Origin: Isoperla grammatica
Taxonomy: Eukaryota; Arthropoda; Insecta; Plecoptera; Perlodidae
Assembly: GCA_945910005.1 (NCBI GenBank)
Contig: OX246743.1
Span: forward strand, 10,398,587 to 10,462,586
Direction: 5' to 3'
DNA length: 64,000 nucleotides
Numbering within the stretch: position 1 is the stretch's first letter; every line of letters begins with the position of its first letter. The position numbers were made by a program, and so were the translations under genes. Of the stretch, positions 48,899 through 60,595 are shown piece by piece. The notes beneath the pieces were generated by a model. The model ran no database searches, was not told the DNA's origin, and saw only the letters and a list, made by a program, of their open reading frames with translations.

Positions 48899-49439
48899 CC
48901 CAATTCATTTAAGCAATACAATCTTCAAGTGTCGGTAAGATAGCAACGTAACTAGAACGAATGGTGTAATTATGCATGGCATAAGCGTGGGTTTCTAAAC
49001 ATGCTACTTCACCTTGAAGTATTGACTTCCTATTAGTTGCATGATGTGGGTTTAATCGTAATCAAAGCAGAGCATCGTTAACTATGTCTATATAGCTACC
49101 CGGTAGACACGGTCGTTGACACCTACGTTCACATTAATACAGACGAAGCTGTTGTAATCTGCATTATCAATGGAGATGGAAATATAATTGTATTTACGTT
49201 TTTGGAAATTATATCATAAACTATGACAAAAATTCATAAATATATTGAAGATGTAAGTCATTTTATAAGTAGCATGTCTATATTACTTAACTATAGGCCT
49301 AAACAAAGTTCTTCCATTAAATGATAAACACAGAATAACAATGATCCAAAAATGAAATAATATGTTATGGAGAATGAAATGTTAATTATACATTACAAAA
49401 TTATGAAAAATACAAAATTGAGTGCAACTTCTTGCTTTC
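48899..49439. other. Intergenic, nothing recognised
   Basis: AT-rich unique sequence. Confidence 0.45.
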
Positions 49440-49775
49440 ATAGTATAAATGATTTCTAAACATTACTATCGATCCCTTCAAAGCAAAAACTTCAAGAAGC
49501 ATCACATTATAAATAAATCCCGCAAAGAAATCTGGTATTGTTCCCCTTTCTCATATTACGAGCCCGATAACCTCGATTTCTTTGAGATTAAATCTTTCCA
49601 AAAAATATGGTACAGTAGAAGGCTTCGTAGATGTCGTTCTTCTCCTGATCTACCACGTATGGATGAGCATCTTCACCTTCAAACCGTATGGTAGGGTCAA
49701 GTATATACCCATGGTTGGTCACTCGGGTAATGGCAATTATAAACCACTCGGACACGACGTCTGTTGTCGTTGACT
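49440..49775 (-). pseudogene. Decayed C-terminal fragment of a retrotransposon polyprotein
   Basis: On the minus strand one frame reads TNHGYILDPTIRFEG, then VVDQEKNDIYEAF, and stops at 49588-49590. A shifted frame continues as FNLKEIEVIGLVI, meets an in-frame TGA (49551-49553), then RGTIPDFFAGF, and ends near LKGSIVMFRNHLY. These motifs in this order (GYI-DPT-RFE, IYEP-like, IEVIGL, RGTIP-FF, HLY at the end) match a C-terminal segment I know from many invertebrate non-LTR retrotransposon-type proteins. The segment may include a restriction-like endonuclease fold, but that is inference. At least one frameshift (49590-49605), one stop, and probably another shift near 49735 disable it. The reverse transcriptase domain is absent. 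It is a dead fragment. Confidence 0.75.
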
Positions 49776-51583
49776 CCCAGGCATGTACAGATTCATAATG
49801 TTGTGTATACAGTATGCATGTATTGTATGTGAGACTGTACGACTGTGCACGAGACACTATGTGTGTGTACAGTACGTATCTACATATGTCTCTATGTTCA
49901 TTCATACACATGACATTGCGAACGCGTCACACACCCCTTGTCATCTGTTCTCGGTCTCACTGTCCATATTATGCAATAAACACACATGTTGAAAATAGAA
50001 CGAACACCTGCACTAATTGCGCGCGTTTGTTCAAGAAACCGCTTCATGTTAAGTCATGGTTACCAGGTTTACAAATTAGGTTCTTGACAATGGCACAACA
50101 TTGACCTTGCAGTATATTTCACCAAAACCGGAATAAATCGCCTCCTTGCCAAAGAAGTGAGAAGTTGTTGCTAGTACATCTCACTAGTAGCGACGCAATA
50201 CACATTATACACACGGCTCATTAAAATTGAAGAAGATTTTTGCATATAAACGATTATTTAACCTGTTTTACAACTTTGAAGCTCACTAGAAAATGGACAG
50301 AAATAAATTTATAATAACACTGGAATATTTATGAGGAAATTTTCTAAGAAGCAAGAAGTAAGATAAAATGGCGCGGAATGGCGTAAGGTCAGGAAATAAG
50401 TGAAGAACTACGTTGTTGCATGTAGACATCTGATTACATTGTACACATTAATTGAAATGTTCAATTTATGCTGTGATAATATGATACCAGATCGTGATAG
50501 ATGCGCATTTATACTACGCGTTGACTATGAGACAGTCGGTGTGGATGAACTTCACTTGGATAATGGGCTATTATAAGGTCGATAATTATATATTTACTTA
50601 GCTCCAAATTGGTCAATCTTGAGAAAATTATAAATTAATCTTTGTCATTGTCACCTCAGTTACCGGAGATAATTCTCAGTGGGGGACATTTAAGAACGTA
50701 TTATGGGCACGGAATTATTGTCATTACAATCGAACAATAACGGTCGATAACTAAAGAAGGACAATACCACTTAATGACAGTACAGTTTATAATGTAGCTA
50801 CAGCTTGAGTTTAAAATAATTATGCGTTTATATCAAGTTGAGGAGTTATGTGACAAATATTGATAAAATCGTTACACTGGAGATATTTGTATGAATAATT
50901 TTGCTGTAGCTAGTCATACAAAAAGAATACAGACTTTGTATGGAAAGTAATTGATTCTGCTAACGCACAGCACCTTGTTATGTCCTACATTCTTTACGTT
51001 TATATAAATGACAGAGAAATATGCAGACACATCACAAGGGCGTCATTGTTCCATAATTAAAGGGCACTAACTTTAGAATAGGTGTTTGACCAAACTGATA
51101 AAATAATAATTCGCACGCCAACAAACGTTTAAAACAACATGTGGACATAAAGGTGTTCCCAGAAAACATCACACTTGAATCATATTTGAGAACACATAAT
51201 TATGCACCTCTACTCCCTCGCAAACCACATCAACGCCTTCATACATCTATCCCATTACGGATATTGTGAATGAGTTACCTCCACGCACTTTTATACCAAA
51301 AGATATATCTCGCTTTCTAAACACAGACCATTTGTTTAGAGATACTTATAAAAACAGTGATTAAAAAAATAATAAAAAAATAATAAAAAATAGCACGAAG
51401 GTTACAATTGAGAATATAAATGAAGGGCAAGAGGAAGTGAGGAAAAACTTAAGCAGATCACACAAGTAACAGATATACCAACATGAGCTTTGTAATGGAT
51501 ATATAGAAATAAAAAAACTTTTCCAAACCTATTTATGGGTTGACAACATGAAGAAAAAAAAATTACAACAATAATAATAATCA
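49776..51583. other. Intergenic; diverged SINE tail at 50620-50700
   Basis: A minus-strand AAATGTCCCCCACTGAGAATTA at 50679-50700, with an upstream GTAACTGAGGTGACAA-like block, resembles the family B SINE tail. No coding gene is recognised. Confidence 0.45.
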
Positions 51584-51584
51584 C

Positions 51585-51623
<39 letters not shown>
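51584..51623. repeat. (ATC)n microsatellite
   Basis: About 13 uninterrupted ATC units after an AATAATAAT run. It resembles the tail of SINE family C but no head is visible next to it. Confidence 0.95.
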
Positions 51624-51911
51624 AGCAATGGTCAAACTTACCAAACTATGCAAAGTGGGTATCAAAACAGCACCGCATGTAAAAGACGTATATAGAAGAA
51701 TGCAAATATGAGTCTAACAAGGGAGGATGGGAGATGGATCGAGAGTGCAATGCGGTAGCACAGGGCGTAGTCATACTACATACATTACATGCATAGCAGC
51801 ACTATTTGCATTTGTATTAATCAACTCGTTAATTAGTTTACCATTTAAATTGCGCGGTGCATGCGTTAAAATGGTATTTAAGTGATCGCTATTGAGTGCT
51901 GTAATAAACCA

Positions 51912-52166
51912 CATTAGCCTGTAGTGTAGTGTAGTGGCTATTGCTGCAAAACGAGAACTGGATCACAAGTTAGAACCCACTAATGAAGAAGTAACTCGCA
52001 GTAATAAAGTACACCTTACGACTGTTTAATCACAATTACGATGCACTCTTAATGATTCTTGTACTTAATTAATTGTATAAAATGTCCTACACTGAAAATC
52101 AGCTCTTGTAACTGAGTGGGTAAACTATAAGTAACAATGTATTTTTAACGTATTTTTTATTTATTT
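51912..52166 (+). mobile_element. Probable SINE: tRNA-like head and family B tail
   Basis: The head-like part (51918-51985) has TAGTGTAGTGGCTATTGCTG, matching the A-box pattern, and AAGTTAGAACCCAC at the B-box position. The tail at 52078-52166 reads AATGTCCTACACTGAAAATC, ACTGAGTGGGTAAACTATAA, GTAACAATGTATTTTTAACG. Head and tail have the right order and spacing to be one copy about 250 bp long, but the middle is diverged. The tail runs straight into the TTAA of the next element. Confidence 0.6.
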
Positions 52167-52682
52167 TTAAGCGAGCGAAGCGAGCGTCTCCATAAGACTT
52201 TCAAGCACTAGTTCTGTATTTTTTTTTCTCGCGATTGCGGTCGAATGGAGAGTGCGATCATGCTGAAATTTGGAACATCCACAAGCTTCGATGTGGATTG
52301 AATGTGTATAGTTTTGTGGCCAAATCGGTCGAGAAATTACAAAGTTACAATGCAGTTACTATAGAAAATATTTGTCTGAAACAATTACTGGCGGAAAAAT
52401 GTGAGATTATATCATAAATAAGTGCGTAAACCCAACTTTACTATTTCTACACATTATCCCCATTTAAAGCTGCCTACTTAATATTTATACTGCATATCAC
52501 AATCACCTTACTAAGAAAACGCTCTGTTTGACGCGTTGATAAGCGAGCGCGTCCATGTCCACGAACTTTCTGACAAAAAGTTCTAAAAGCCTTGTTCAAT
52601 GTGAGAGATATAGATAAAAGTGTCAAAAAAACAGAGCGAGAGCCATAAAAGTCTAATGGAGACGCTCGCTTCGCTCGTTTAA
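52167..52682. mobile_element. TTAA-flanked terminal inverted repeat element
   Basis: The element at 52171-52678 (508 bp) lies between TTAA at 52167-52170 and TTAA at 52679-52682. The left terminus is GCGAGCGAAGCGAGCGTCTC, CATAAGACTTT. The right terminus in reverse complement is ACGAGCGAAGCGAGCGTCTC, CATTAGACTTT, giving about 31 bp with two mismatches. TTAA duplications with terminal inverted repeats are characteristic of piggyBac-type elements, although piggyBac ends usually begin CCC, so the superfamily is uncertain. It has no transposase; the 60-codon frame at 52235-52417 is too short. A diverged relative lies at 27020-27205. Confidence 0.75.
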
Positions 52683-52739
52683 TTATAATGTTATAAGTAC
52701 AGATGGTAAAACCAAGTACCTTAATAGGAATAGCTTTAA

Positions 52740-52930
52740 AACGTCGGTGCGACTGCTAGTTTAAAGTGTAGTGAACCTAAGAAACGCGGTGAACGGACGT
52801 CTCTTGTCTCTACCACCGCCTCCTCATATCGATAAGTCGAGGGCGCGAGATACTACGCAACACCTTGCGCGCGCACAAGTGCCGACGGCGTCCTTACTGT
52901 ATCGTGTCTAGTCAATAACCTCACATCTGC
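52740..52930. other. CpG-rich patch
   Basis: There are many CpG dinucleotides (AAACGCGGTGAACGGACG, GGGCGCGAGATACTACGC, TTGCGCGCGCACAAGTGCCG) against an AT-rich background. This could be a regulatory island or the remnant of a GC-rich element. I recognise no gene start and no motif beyond base composition. Confidence 0.35.
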
Positions 52931-53948
52931 CTGTCTGAGCTGACCCATTGAATGCGAAGCGAAGCCAAAACTCGAGTCCGTTATGTGTGGCCTGGCCAAG
53001 TAAAATGGCCATGTGAGCATGTGTGAACATCAGCTGCCCACAACCAACCGGCAACCACTTCGATGCAAACAGTTTAACAATTTTTTTGTTTTGCTTTTCG
53101 TATATATATTACATAAAATATATCAGTCATATCACGTTTTGTATAATTTAGGGTTTTCCAAATTGATTCATGTATCCAGAGAAGACCACTAATTGGATAC
53201 GAGCTAGAAGGTTGATTACTGTATTATTAATCTGAAAAAGAACTTTTTAAATCTATTAATACATTGTCGCGTAATGTTAGAAGGGTAAGCTATTAAATAA
53301 AGACCTACCTACATATGTATGGGAATTAGAAGTGACGGCTGGAAATTAATGGGCTTGACTCTCTTGGAGGAGAAATAAAAACATAATGCCAGTGAGGCTA
53401 TAGATCAGGAAATCTGTCACACGGATGGTACAAATAAATTTGGAACAATATAAGAATTTTGTCGAGGAAATAAATTTGATGGTGGCGTTACGTGATTCTG
53501 CATGACAAGAGAGTGGAAATGGTGGAAAGTTTTGCCACGCCAGAAGACATCTGCGGTAGTCGAAAGTGAGATGATGATATTTATATATAAAGTAGTCGTT
53601 TTCTCTTGGAACGCTTAACTATCTGTGTGTACCTAATACTTTGAAAAACTCGATAGAAAAACTTTAAATGATGATATATAAGTTCAGTAAACTTACTAAA
53701 CGACTCGTAAACCAATGAAAGGGGTTCCAAGCTAAAGTACGCTCTCACAAGTTTAAGTTTAGGGCACCTCTAGACCCCTCAGCCACGGTTATAATTTGAT
53801 AAGATAGGGGAATCTAACTTTTGTTTATCAAAATAAATGTTTCAAAAAACGTAGACTATGAAATCAAAAAATGTGAGATTTTGTTGAAATTTTCTGATCT
53901 CATACAAACACATGCTAAATGTAATAGTTTCCACGAAGATTATAAATA
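52931..53948. other. Intergenic, nothing recognised
   Basis: AT-rich unique sequence. Confidence 0.45.
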
Positions 53949-54148
53949 AAGTGGTTCGCAAATATAGTATGTATATTCCTTCTTCTAATACTGAAGATCC
54001 AGAGTTCTATTCCTAGTTTGGGCTAGAGTTTAGCGATGACTTTGGAGCCGTCATAACAACGAGGCACTGAAAATAACTTCGTATACCTGTGACTCTGCGA
54101 GTGGGTGTAGACAATAAATACACATGCTGTTTATTTATTTATTTTAAG
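53949..54148 (+). mobile_element. tRNA-Pro-related SINE (family B)
   Basis: The diverged head GTGGTTCGCAAATATAGTAT and ATTCCTTCTTCTAATACTGA are followed by AGATCCAGAGTTCTATTCCT. The body GACTTTGGAGCCGTCATAAC, AACGAGGCACTG and the tail CTGCGAGTGGGTGTAGACAA, TAAATACACATGCTG come next. The CCCCCACTGA block of other copies is lost. Total length is about 200 bp. Confidence 0.75.
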
Positions 54149-54402
54149 ATTGTCTGTGAGCTTTGACAACATCTAGCCGAATTAATTCCAACTCATAAAT
54201 TCCATTTCAAAGATCCCCAAACCATAAACGGTACATTCTCAAAATATGAATCTGCATTTTCAAAAAAAATCACATCTGATTTTATTGCACCATCTAAATA
54301 AATTGTTCCCTTCTCGAATCCCGGTTAGGTCATAGTTCCAACCGTAAATCTGAGTGTCTCGCAGTAATTTGTTCCAGTAATGTATAACTCAGTGAGTGTG
54401 CC

Positions 54403-55739
54403 ATGGTGGGCAGGGGCGGACTGGCAGGTACGGAACTACGGAAACCCGTACGGGGCCCCCCCAGGTGGGGGCCCCCTTGGGGGCCACCACCCAACCCCCT
54501 GAAAATAAATATCTTACGTTATAAAGATTATGAAACTAAATAGTAAGAAGAGCATAATATGTCATCTCATGTCAGTGCAGAAAGGGACATACCACATAAC
54601 GTATCAAATAGACCATCTACAAGGGCTACTACTAATACTTACTATTGTTTATTTTAAAATATAAAACATGCCATTGTTGGGAAAGTTATTTCTGTGATTT
54701 AATTTTCAAAGTGGTTCACAGTACAACATGTTTTCCACATATTTATCGTCGTGTATCGATTTTTAAACGTGTTTATAAACATTCTAAACAAATTTATAGG
54801 AAAGTTTGAAATCTCCAACTGCCAGTGTTGGGAAAGTTCTTTCTTTAATTTACTCTTGAACAGTGGTGTTCACAGTTCAACATATTGTTCCACATATCTT
54901 ACATCATTTATCGATGTTTACACTTGTTTATATGCGTTCTAAACAAATAAATAGGAAACAACAATCCTCCAAATTACTGTATGCTAGCTCGCAACTTGAG
55001 AGTGACTTTTGATAGTTTGCTAGTAAACTTTGTTATATCAGAAAAATGACAAATTGGGCTGATCGCGTGTTTATAAGTGTTCAAAATTTTCAAAAGCGAA
55101 CATTTTGGCAAAAATATATCGGCGCCTACTGAAATCCGATCCCGCGCAGCACTAGCCATAAGCCTTTCTCAAATGACAGGATCGAAATTCCATCCTAAGT
55201 AAGGAATTATAAATACAATATTGACTTTAGTTTCATTGTTTTTCATGATAGGATATCGCCTCAAAACGCGTTTTAGGCCATTAAGCATCATGCAGGACCG
55301 AAAATTGTTTCGCCTTCGGCGAATTTGCCTCCGGCGGCAGGGGCTTCGCCCCAGACCCCACCTACATCCCGCTCCCTCGTTGCGAGTACAAATTACGAGA
55401 TGCGAGTGGACGAACTAGTACTCGATATTTGTAGACTGTAGAGGATTGAGAAACAATATAGTTTGAAATATACAATATAAAACTGCCAGTGTTGGGAAAG
55501 TTTTTTCTTCAATTTCGTTTTTTAAAGTGGTGTTCACAGTTCAACACGTTGTTCCACATCATTTATCGATTTTTAAACGTGTTTATATGCGTTCTACAGA
55601 AAATAATAGGCTGAAAAATTTTCGCCTCCGGCGGCTGGGGCTTCGCCCCAGACCCCTTTCCACTTCGCCAAGTTCCGGGGCCCCTAAAATCCTTTTCCGT
55701 ACGGGGCCCTTACCCCCCCAGTCCGCCTCTGATGGTGGG
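54403..55739. mobile_element. Non-autonomous hAT transposon with perfect 8-bp TSD
   Basis: The target-site duplication ATGGTGGG is present at 54403-54410 and 55732-55739. The element (54411-55731, 1321 bp) has termini CAGGGGCGGACTGG and, in reverse complement, CAGAGGCGGACTGG. The sub-terminal block GTACGGGGCCC(C) also occurs at both ends but in the same strand sense; it is partly palindromic. The 8-bp duplication and CAG-start termini are diagnostic of hAT. No transposase is present. The interior has three ~140-bp direct copies (from about 54675, 54820 and 55480; GTTGGGAAAGTT, TTCACAGTTCAACA, TATCGAT...GTTTATATGCGTTCTA). It also has two GC-rich blocks (about 55309-55359 and 55619-55657) with CCGGCGGC and GGGGCTTCGCCCCAGACCCC, each able to fold into a hairpin. 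Frames inside, such as 55221-55418, are not recognised. Confidence 0.93.
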
Positions 55740-56410
55740 TGTATGTATGGTGTATGCAACCGATCAGATTGTCGTCTCCCGTGGTGTGTGTTTGATGTAT
55801 GTGTGTGTATTGTTGCACACTACATCTCGGCCACACGCTGGGAGTGGAGGGGAAGGGGGGGGGGGCGTCAAGATGTCACACACGCGGGCGAGAGACGGTG
55901 TCCGAAACAAGGGGTGTACACTACACTATAGACTAGACGACATAAGTAAATCGGGGATCGACACGACAGGTATTTACTCTTTACTTAAAAAACGTATAAA
56001 TTGGAAATAAAATAACGTTTTGAAAATGTTTGTCAATAGTTAAAAGATGTTTTGTCTTAATGCCTTTCTTGTCTAACAATTCATCATACAAGAGTTTTAA
56101 TAAATCATATCGAAAGTATTTTTTTTTTTTTTTTAATGTAGGTGGTAGTTGGGTTTAGTGGTTTTAGATTTGATGTGTAAATATCTTAAAACTAACCTGC
56201 GGTGTCCTACCCGTTGCCGTTATACATATTGTCTCAGTTTTCGAATGAAACATTTTTTTCATATATTATCAGTCCGTGGAGTGGTTTCAAACATCTCTTA
56301 ATTATTTTTTCCTATCGGCAAAGACTTTATATTTCTACATATCCATAGAACGCGCATCCTGGATAATTTGTTGCATGTATCTTTTCTTGGTTTGGTCCAT
56401 TCCACGTGCT
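55740..56410. other. Intergenic; G11 tract
   Basis: G11 at 55855-55865 and a T18 run near 56120-56136. No gene is seen. Confidence 0.5.
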
Positions 56411-56693
56411 ATTCACAGTAGTCCTACTGCATCGAAATGTGCTCAACTGAACGATCCCACCACACCGTTCACAGTAATCCTACTGCATCGAAATGTGCTC
56501 AACTGAACGATCCCACCACACCGTTCACAGTAATCCTACTGCATCGAAATGTGCTCAACTGAACGATCCCACCACACCGTTCACAGTAATCCTACTGCAT
56601 CAAAATGTGCTCAACTGAACGATCCCACCACACCGTTCACAGTAATCCTACTGCATCGAAATGTGCTCAACTGAACGATCCCACCACACCGTT
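56411..56693. repeat. 56-bp minisatellite, 5 copies
   Basis: The unit is CGTTCACAGTAATCCTACTG, CATCGAAATGTGCTCAACTG, AACGATCCCACCACAC. The first copy has GTAGTCC for GTAATCC and one later copy has CATCAAAATG. Otherwise the copies are identical, so the expansion is recent. It ends at GTTTCAATAA. Confidence 0.96.
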
Positions 56694-57240
56694 TCAATAA
56701 ATTGTTCCATAACCTTCTTGCTTCATTTCCTTTGTTGAAAAAATATATGTTTTAACAGAAAATGTATATGAAAAAAAATAAAAATAAAAGAAACATATTT
56801 TGGTATCCCTGAAAAGCAGAAAAAACATCTGGAGTACAAAATACAGAACATATCCTAGTCCAACATCATCCAGTCTCAGCAGGTAATTTAATATACATTT
56901 CATATTCGACACCGACCCGGCCCTCTCTCTCATTTCCATACGCGCCTATTGACCACATATGACACTGATTTATCCGTTTCCATGTGGTAAATAATTGTTC
57001 TGACCATTAGCACCTCTTTTACAGGAGGTTCCGTTTGCGAAACATAAACACTTTAATGTCCGATTTGAATAATGTTTTAAATTAGTTCCCCTTTTCGGTA
57101 CGCGGAGTTATAGTTAACACAAATAGCCAATTCCAATGCGCGATACACGGTTACGATACTGAGTTAGTCTGTGAACCCAGCAGTGGCGCATACAGGACTT
57201 ACCCTAGGCTTCGACTCCTGAATTGATATTTGCTAGATTT
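56694..57240. other. Intergenic; orphan hAT-like terminus
   Basis: CAGTGGCGCATACAGGACTT at 57181-57200 resembles a hAT terminus, but I see no partner. No gene is recognised. Confidence 0.4.
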
Positions 57241-57720
57241 ATATGTTCAAGACGGTGACCAGGTGTTAGGGAGGGAGGGGGGGGGGGGGGGGACGGTTGT
57301 GATTTGTAATGTGCTGTTGTCGTCATCGTTGACTTTGAAGCCCTGTAACCACATTTGTCGGCGTCGTAATCTTAATCGGGATCGCAAACGTAGAAAGATA
57401 ACCAATTCACAATTTGATTCTGATCACGGCTTAGTGTATGTACAGAGAGATGCTAAAGGTCATCTAATTTATTTACTCGTTCTCCATTAAATCAGGATCA
57501 TCGGCATCGCAATCGTAGAAATATTAAACACATTTCCCGATTCAATCCGGATTGAGACTACGATTTAGTTGCGAACAGCGCCAGTAGGACCAAGTTATGG
57601 TTAACTCCTTCACGATTTCCGGATTACGATTACGATCCCGATCCCGACAATAGGACTCGACGTTGTCGTCGTCACTGTCGTTGTCGTTGTTGTTGTCGTT
57701 GACGTTTTCGTCGCTTTGGA
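57241..57720. repeat. G16 tract and cryptic simple sequence
   Basis: G16 at 57277-57292 is followed by sequence rich in ATCGG/ATCGCAA(A/T)CGTAGAAA motifs that recur at 57376-57400 and 57495-57525. A GTC/GTT trinucleotide mix follows at 57659-57713 (GTTGTCGTCGTCACTGTCGTTGTCG). It looks like slippage-driven sequence, with no coding function evident. Confidence 0.6.
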
Positions 57721-59184
57721 TGTGTTGTTGTGTAAGCATGCAAACGTGTGCTATATTTATCGGCATATGGCTACGATGTGTTTCTCACAAGCTTCAACGT
57801 GCCACAATGACAGCGCACGACTATTGGGTTTTTGTTTGTAATTTTTAACAAATGTAAATGCACATTTCCTTCACTTGGTGAACACGCCAAGAGAATTTAT
57901 TCCTCGTGTAACAGATATATCATGTTGTATGCTTTGTGAAAAGCGAGACATGTCAATGCGTTTCGTTGGTATCATACAAACAAAATTTAAAAAGTAGATA
58001 CAACTACTATGATTGACCATTATTGAGATTCACAAAATCTAAAATGGGTTTTCTAAAATGGGTTATTTGTAGATTTGAGAGTATTGTAGGGTATACATAT
58101 TTTGTTGCACCCTCTAGCTAGAGTATTTATCTACGCATGGCCTTCTGTTATTTTGATTTTGGCATTTTTAAAATTGAGGAACGATCCATCAAAATACCGT
58201 AATCGCTTAGCTGTTTATACTGAATATTGAACACTGAAGTTTCAGAAGTGGAAAATATTAATTATGCGAGTGTACACTCATAACTCTATAACGAAGTATT
58301 TATAGGCTAAAATAAGTACTTTAGAAACGACACCAACACTTGCATTTGCTTACACAATCACTGTTTTGTACCAAGGCTTGACTTTGCGCAAAAAGTGAGA
58401 GAAGTGAGACGTGAGACACCACAACTGTCGAAGCTCAAAGTTCACGAGGCCACGGCAGAAGGTTAGCGAAAGCAGAACTCTGTCTTGTTGAAAACAGCTG
58501 TTTCAAAAGTATGTTGCAATAAGGCAAAAATTCAATTTTCTGACACTTCTTATCAAACGACAGGAAGCCATGTATGTTTTGTTTTTTTCACAAGAATGTT
58601 TTATAGTAATAGTTGATAACAATTTGTCTTTGATCTTATCAAAATACCAAACAAGTTTTCGCTGGGTTTTAAAAAACAGTAAATAAGACTTTGTGACAAC
58701 ACAAACGCAGAAGTTTCTTTGTTTATTGTCGTTATTTTGCTCAAGACCCACTTTACATCCAAGCTAACTTGTTTATGGTGACAAATATTGCTAGCTTATC
58801 ATAAAATTTGTTTGTTTATTTGTTTTTAATTCAATTAGTTACATTTTTCTTTACCCATATTATTCTTTGTTGTATAACGATAAATAAAGTTGAGTTTATG
58901 TTTGATATTAATTGTAATACATAAAAGGCACCAAATGATTTAAGGATATTGAAAAAATATATTAATTATATTCATTATTACAAAAATAACATTATTGCGT
59001 TATTGTCAAAATAGAATCATTTATAAATAATTTCGCGCCTCCACAAATTAAGCCCGAATGCATACATGGCCCAATTTGTTTCTGTAACGGAAAATTGTCT
59101 GTGTAAAACAATTCCATATCAACCGTACATTACATGTCCACATCTGGGTCCAAAAAATGTCATACAATAAATCAACAATGACGT
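57721..59184. other. Intergenic, nothing recognised
   Basis: AT-rich unique sequence. The 82-codon minus-strand frame at 58503-58751 is not recognised. Confidence 0.45.
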
Positions 59185-59330
59185 ATTGAATGATTACAAG
59201 GACTATCGAGACCAGAATACCTCTGATGATGTCATCCATACAATCATCCAACCACCGAGATCTGAACCAGGCCAGTGCAATGATTCATTATACCAGCGCA
59301 TAATAGTGCATAAGATTCACTCTACACTGA
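59185..59330 (-). mobile_element. Probable tRNA-derived SINE fragment
   Basis: On the minus strand there is a tRNA-like stretch with GCTGGTATAATGAATCATTG (A-box region) and GCCTGGTTCAGATCTCGG (B box). GATGACATCATCAGAGG follows downstream, in the way the family C copies run into ATC-rich sequence. Confidence 0.5.
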
Positions 59331-60595
59331 CGGATTGTGCTCCCATTATATTACAATGGGGGGTATAAATACAACGATCGTGCGTATCAAATTTTAAATT
59401 GCCCTAATTAGAGCTCAAGCCTGGTAATCTTGGCTCTATCGGGTGTTTAGATGCGTAAGCGGAGATAATCTCATGCTTTTATTACTGGTAATTGATTTTT
59501 TTTTTTTAATATAGTCGCGGGCGTTATTTGATGTTTCTCTCACATGTTCAAACTTGTTCACTGGTAGTAAATTTAGACGCAGCCTAAGAAGGGTTTTCAC
59601 GGGTAAAACAGGTAGTTTTACTGAAAACGAAGTGGGTATAATTATTTATCAATTACTTTGTTTGTATTAATATTTACTAACTGGCATGTACATGATACAT
59701 AAAACATAACATTATATAGGTTGCGTCAGTATTGATTATTATCTGGATACAAATTAAATACAAATACAATTTTGCAAACACAATTGCGCAATATACAAGG
59801 TAATAGATCAAGTTATAAGGATTTAAAGGATATTTTTGCCAACGACACATTATGTTCCCAAACGGTCACACATTCCAAGTACTGAGCACAAGCCATGTTG
59901 CTTCTCTTCTGTGTATAACCACAAATCGGTATATTCAACAGGGTATTTTCGTTGCTGAAAAAACAAGTTACAAAAGGGAGAAAATGTTTTATGTGAATAG
60001 AGAAATATTGACACAAGGGTGATTGTCAATTGAGATAACGTCTATGAGGTACATGTACATGACGAGACATTCAAACAATACGAAGATGGACATGAGAGAT
60101 TGCACAGCTGTGTGTTTCTTTGACGGTTCCACGACTGTGAAGTAACTAAACGTATTGTGCAACTTGAATCATCGAAGTGACTAATTGCAGCTGCAGACAA
60201 TAGAACAATGCCATCCCCCCCCCCCCCACCCTCCTTCCCCTTAAACCTCCTTAATCCTCCTCCCCCCTCAACTCATAAACGGAAATGCATTGATAGTTTT
60301 ATGTAACACAAGTCTTTAAATACTTAAGTGGGATTGTATCCCGAATTTAAAAATGTACAAACAATGATAACCCAGTTCTATCATAATATTGGATGTAAAA
60401 AAGAGCCCTGGTTGGTTTCGTTCGTGTCTAACTTATCAAACGAAACTTCTATTTTTAAAGAATTTTCATTTCAACGTGACCAAAATTTCAAAAGATTATC
60501 TTCTTCGATTATTGCTTGAGATACTTTCATATCTAAAGCATATTGGTTACAGAATTTCCTCAAATGTTTCCGTTTTTAGGAACGACAATCTGTAA
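59331..60595. other. Intergenic; C13 tract
   Basis: C13 at 60215-60227. Frames of 63-68 codons at 60328-60595 are unrecognised. Confidence 0.45.

Noticed and set aside
49449..49773. Plus-strand frames of 81 and 63 codons as genes
   Set aside because: They are the opposite-strand shadow of the decayed retrotransposon fragment.
57181..57200. hAT element starting at CAGTGGCGCATACAGG
   Set aside because: No matching right end or target-site duplication visible.
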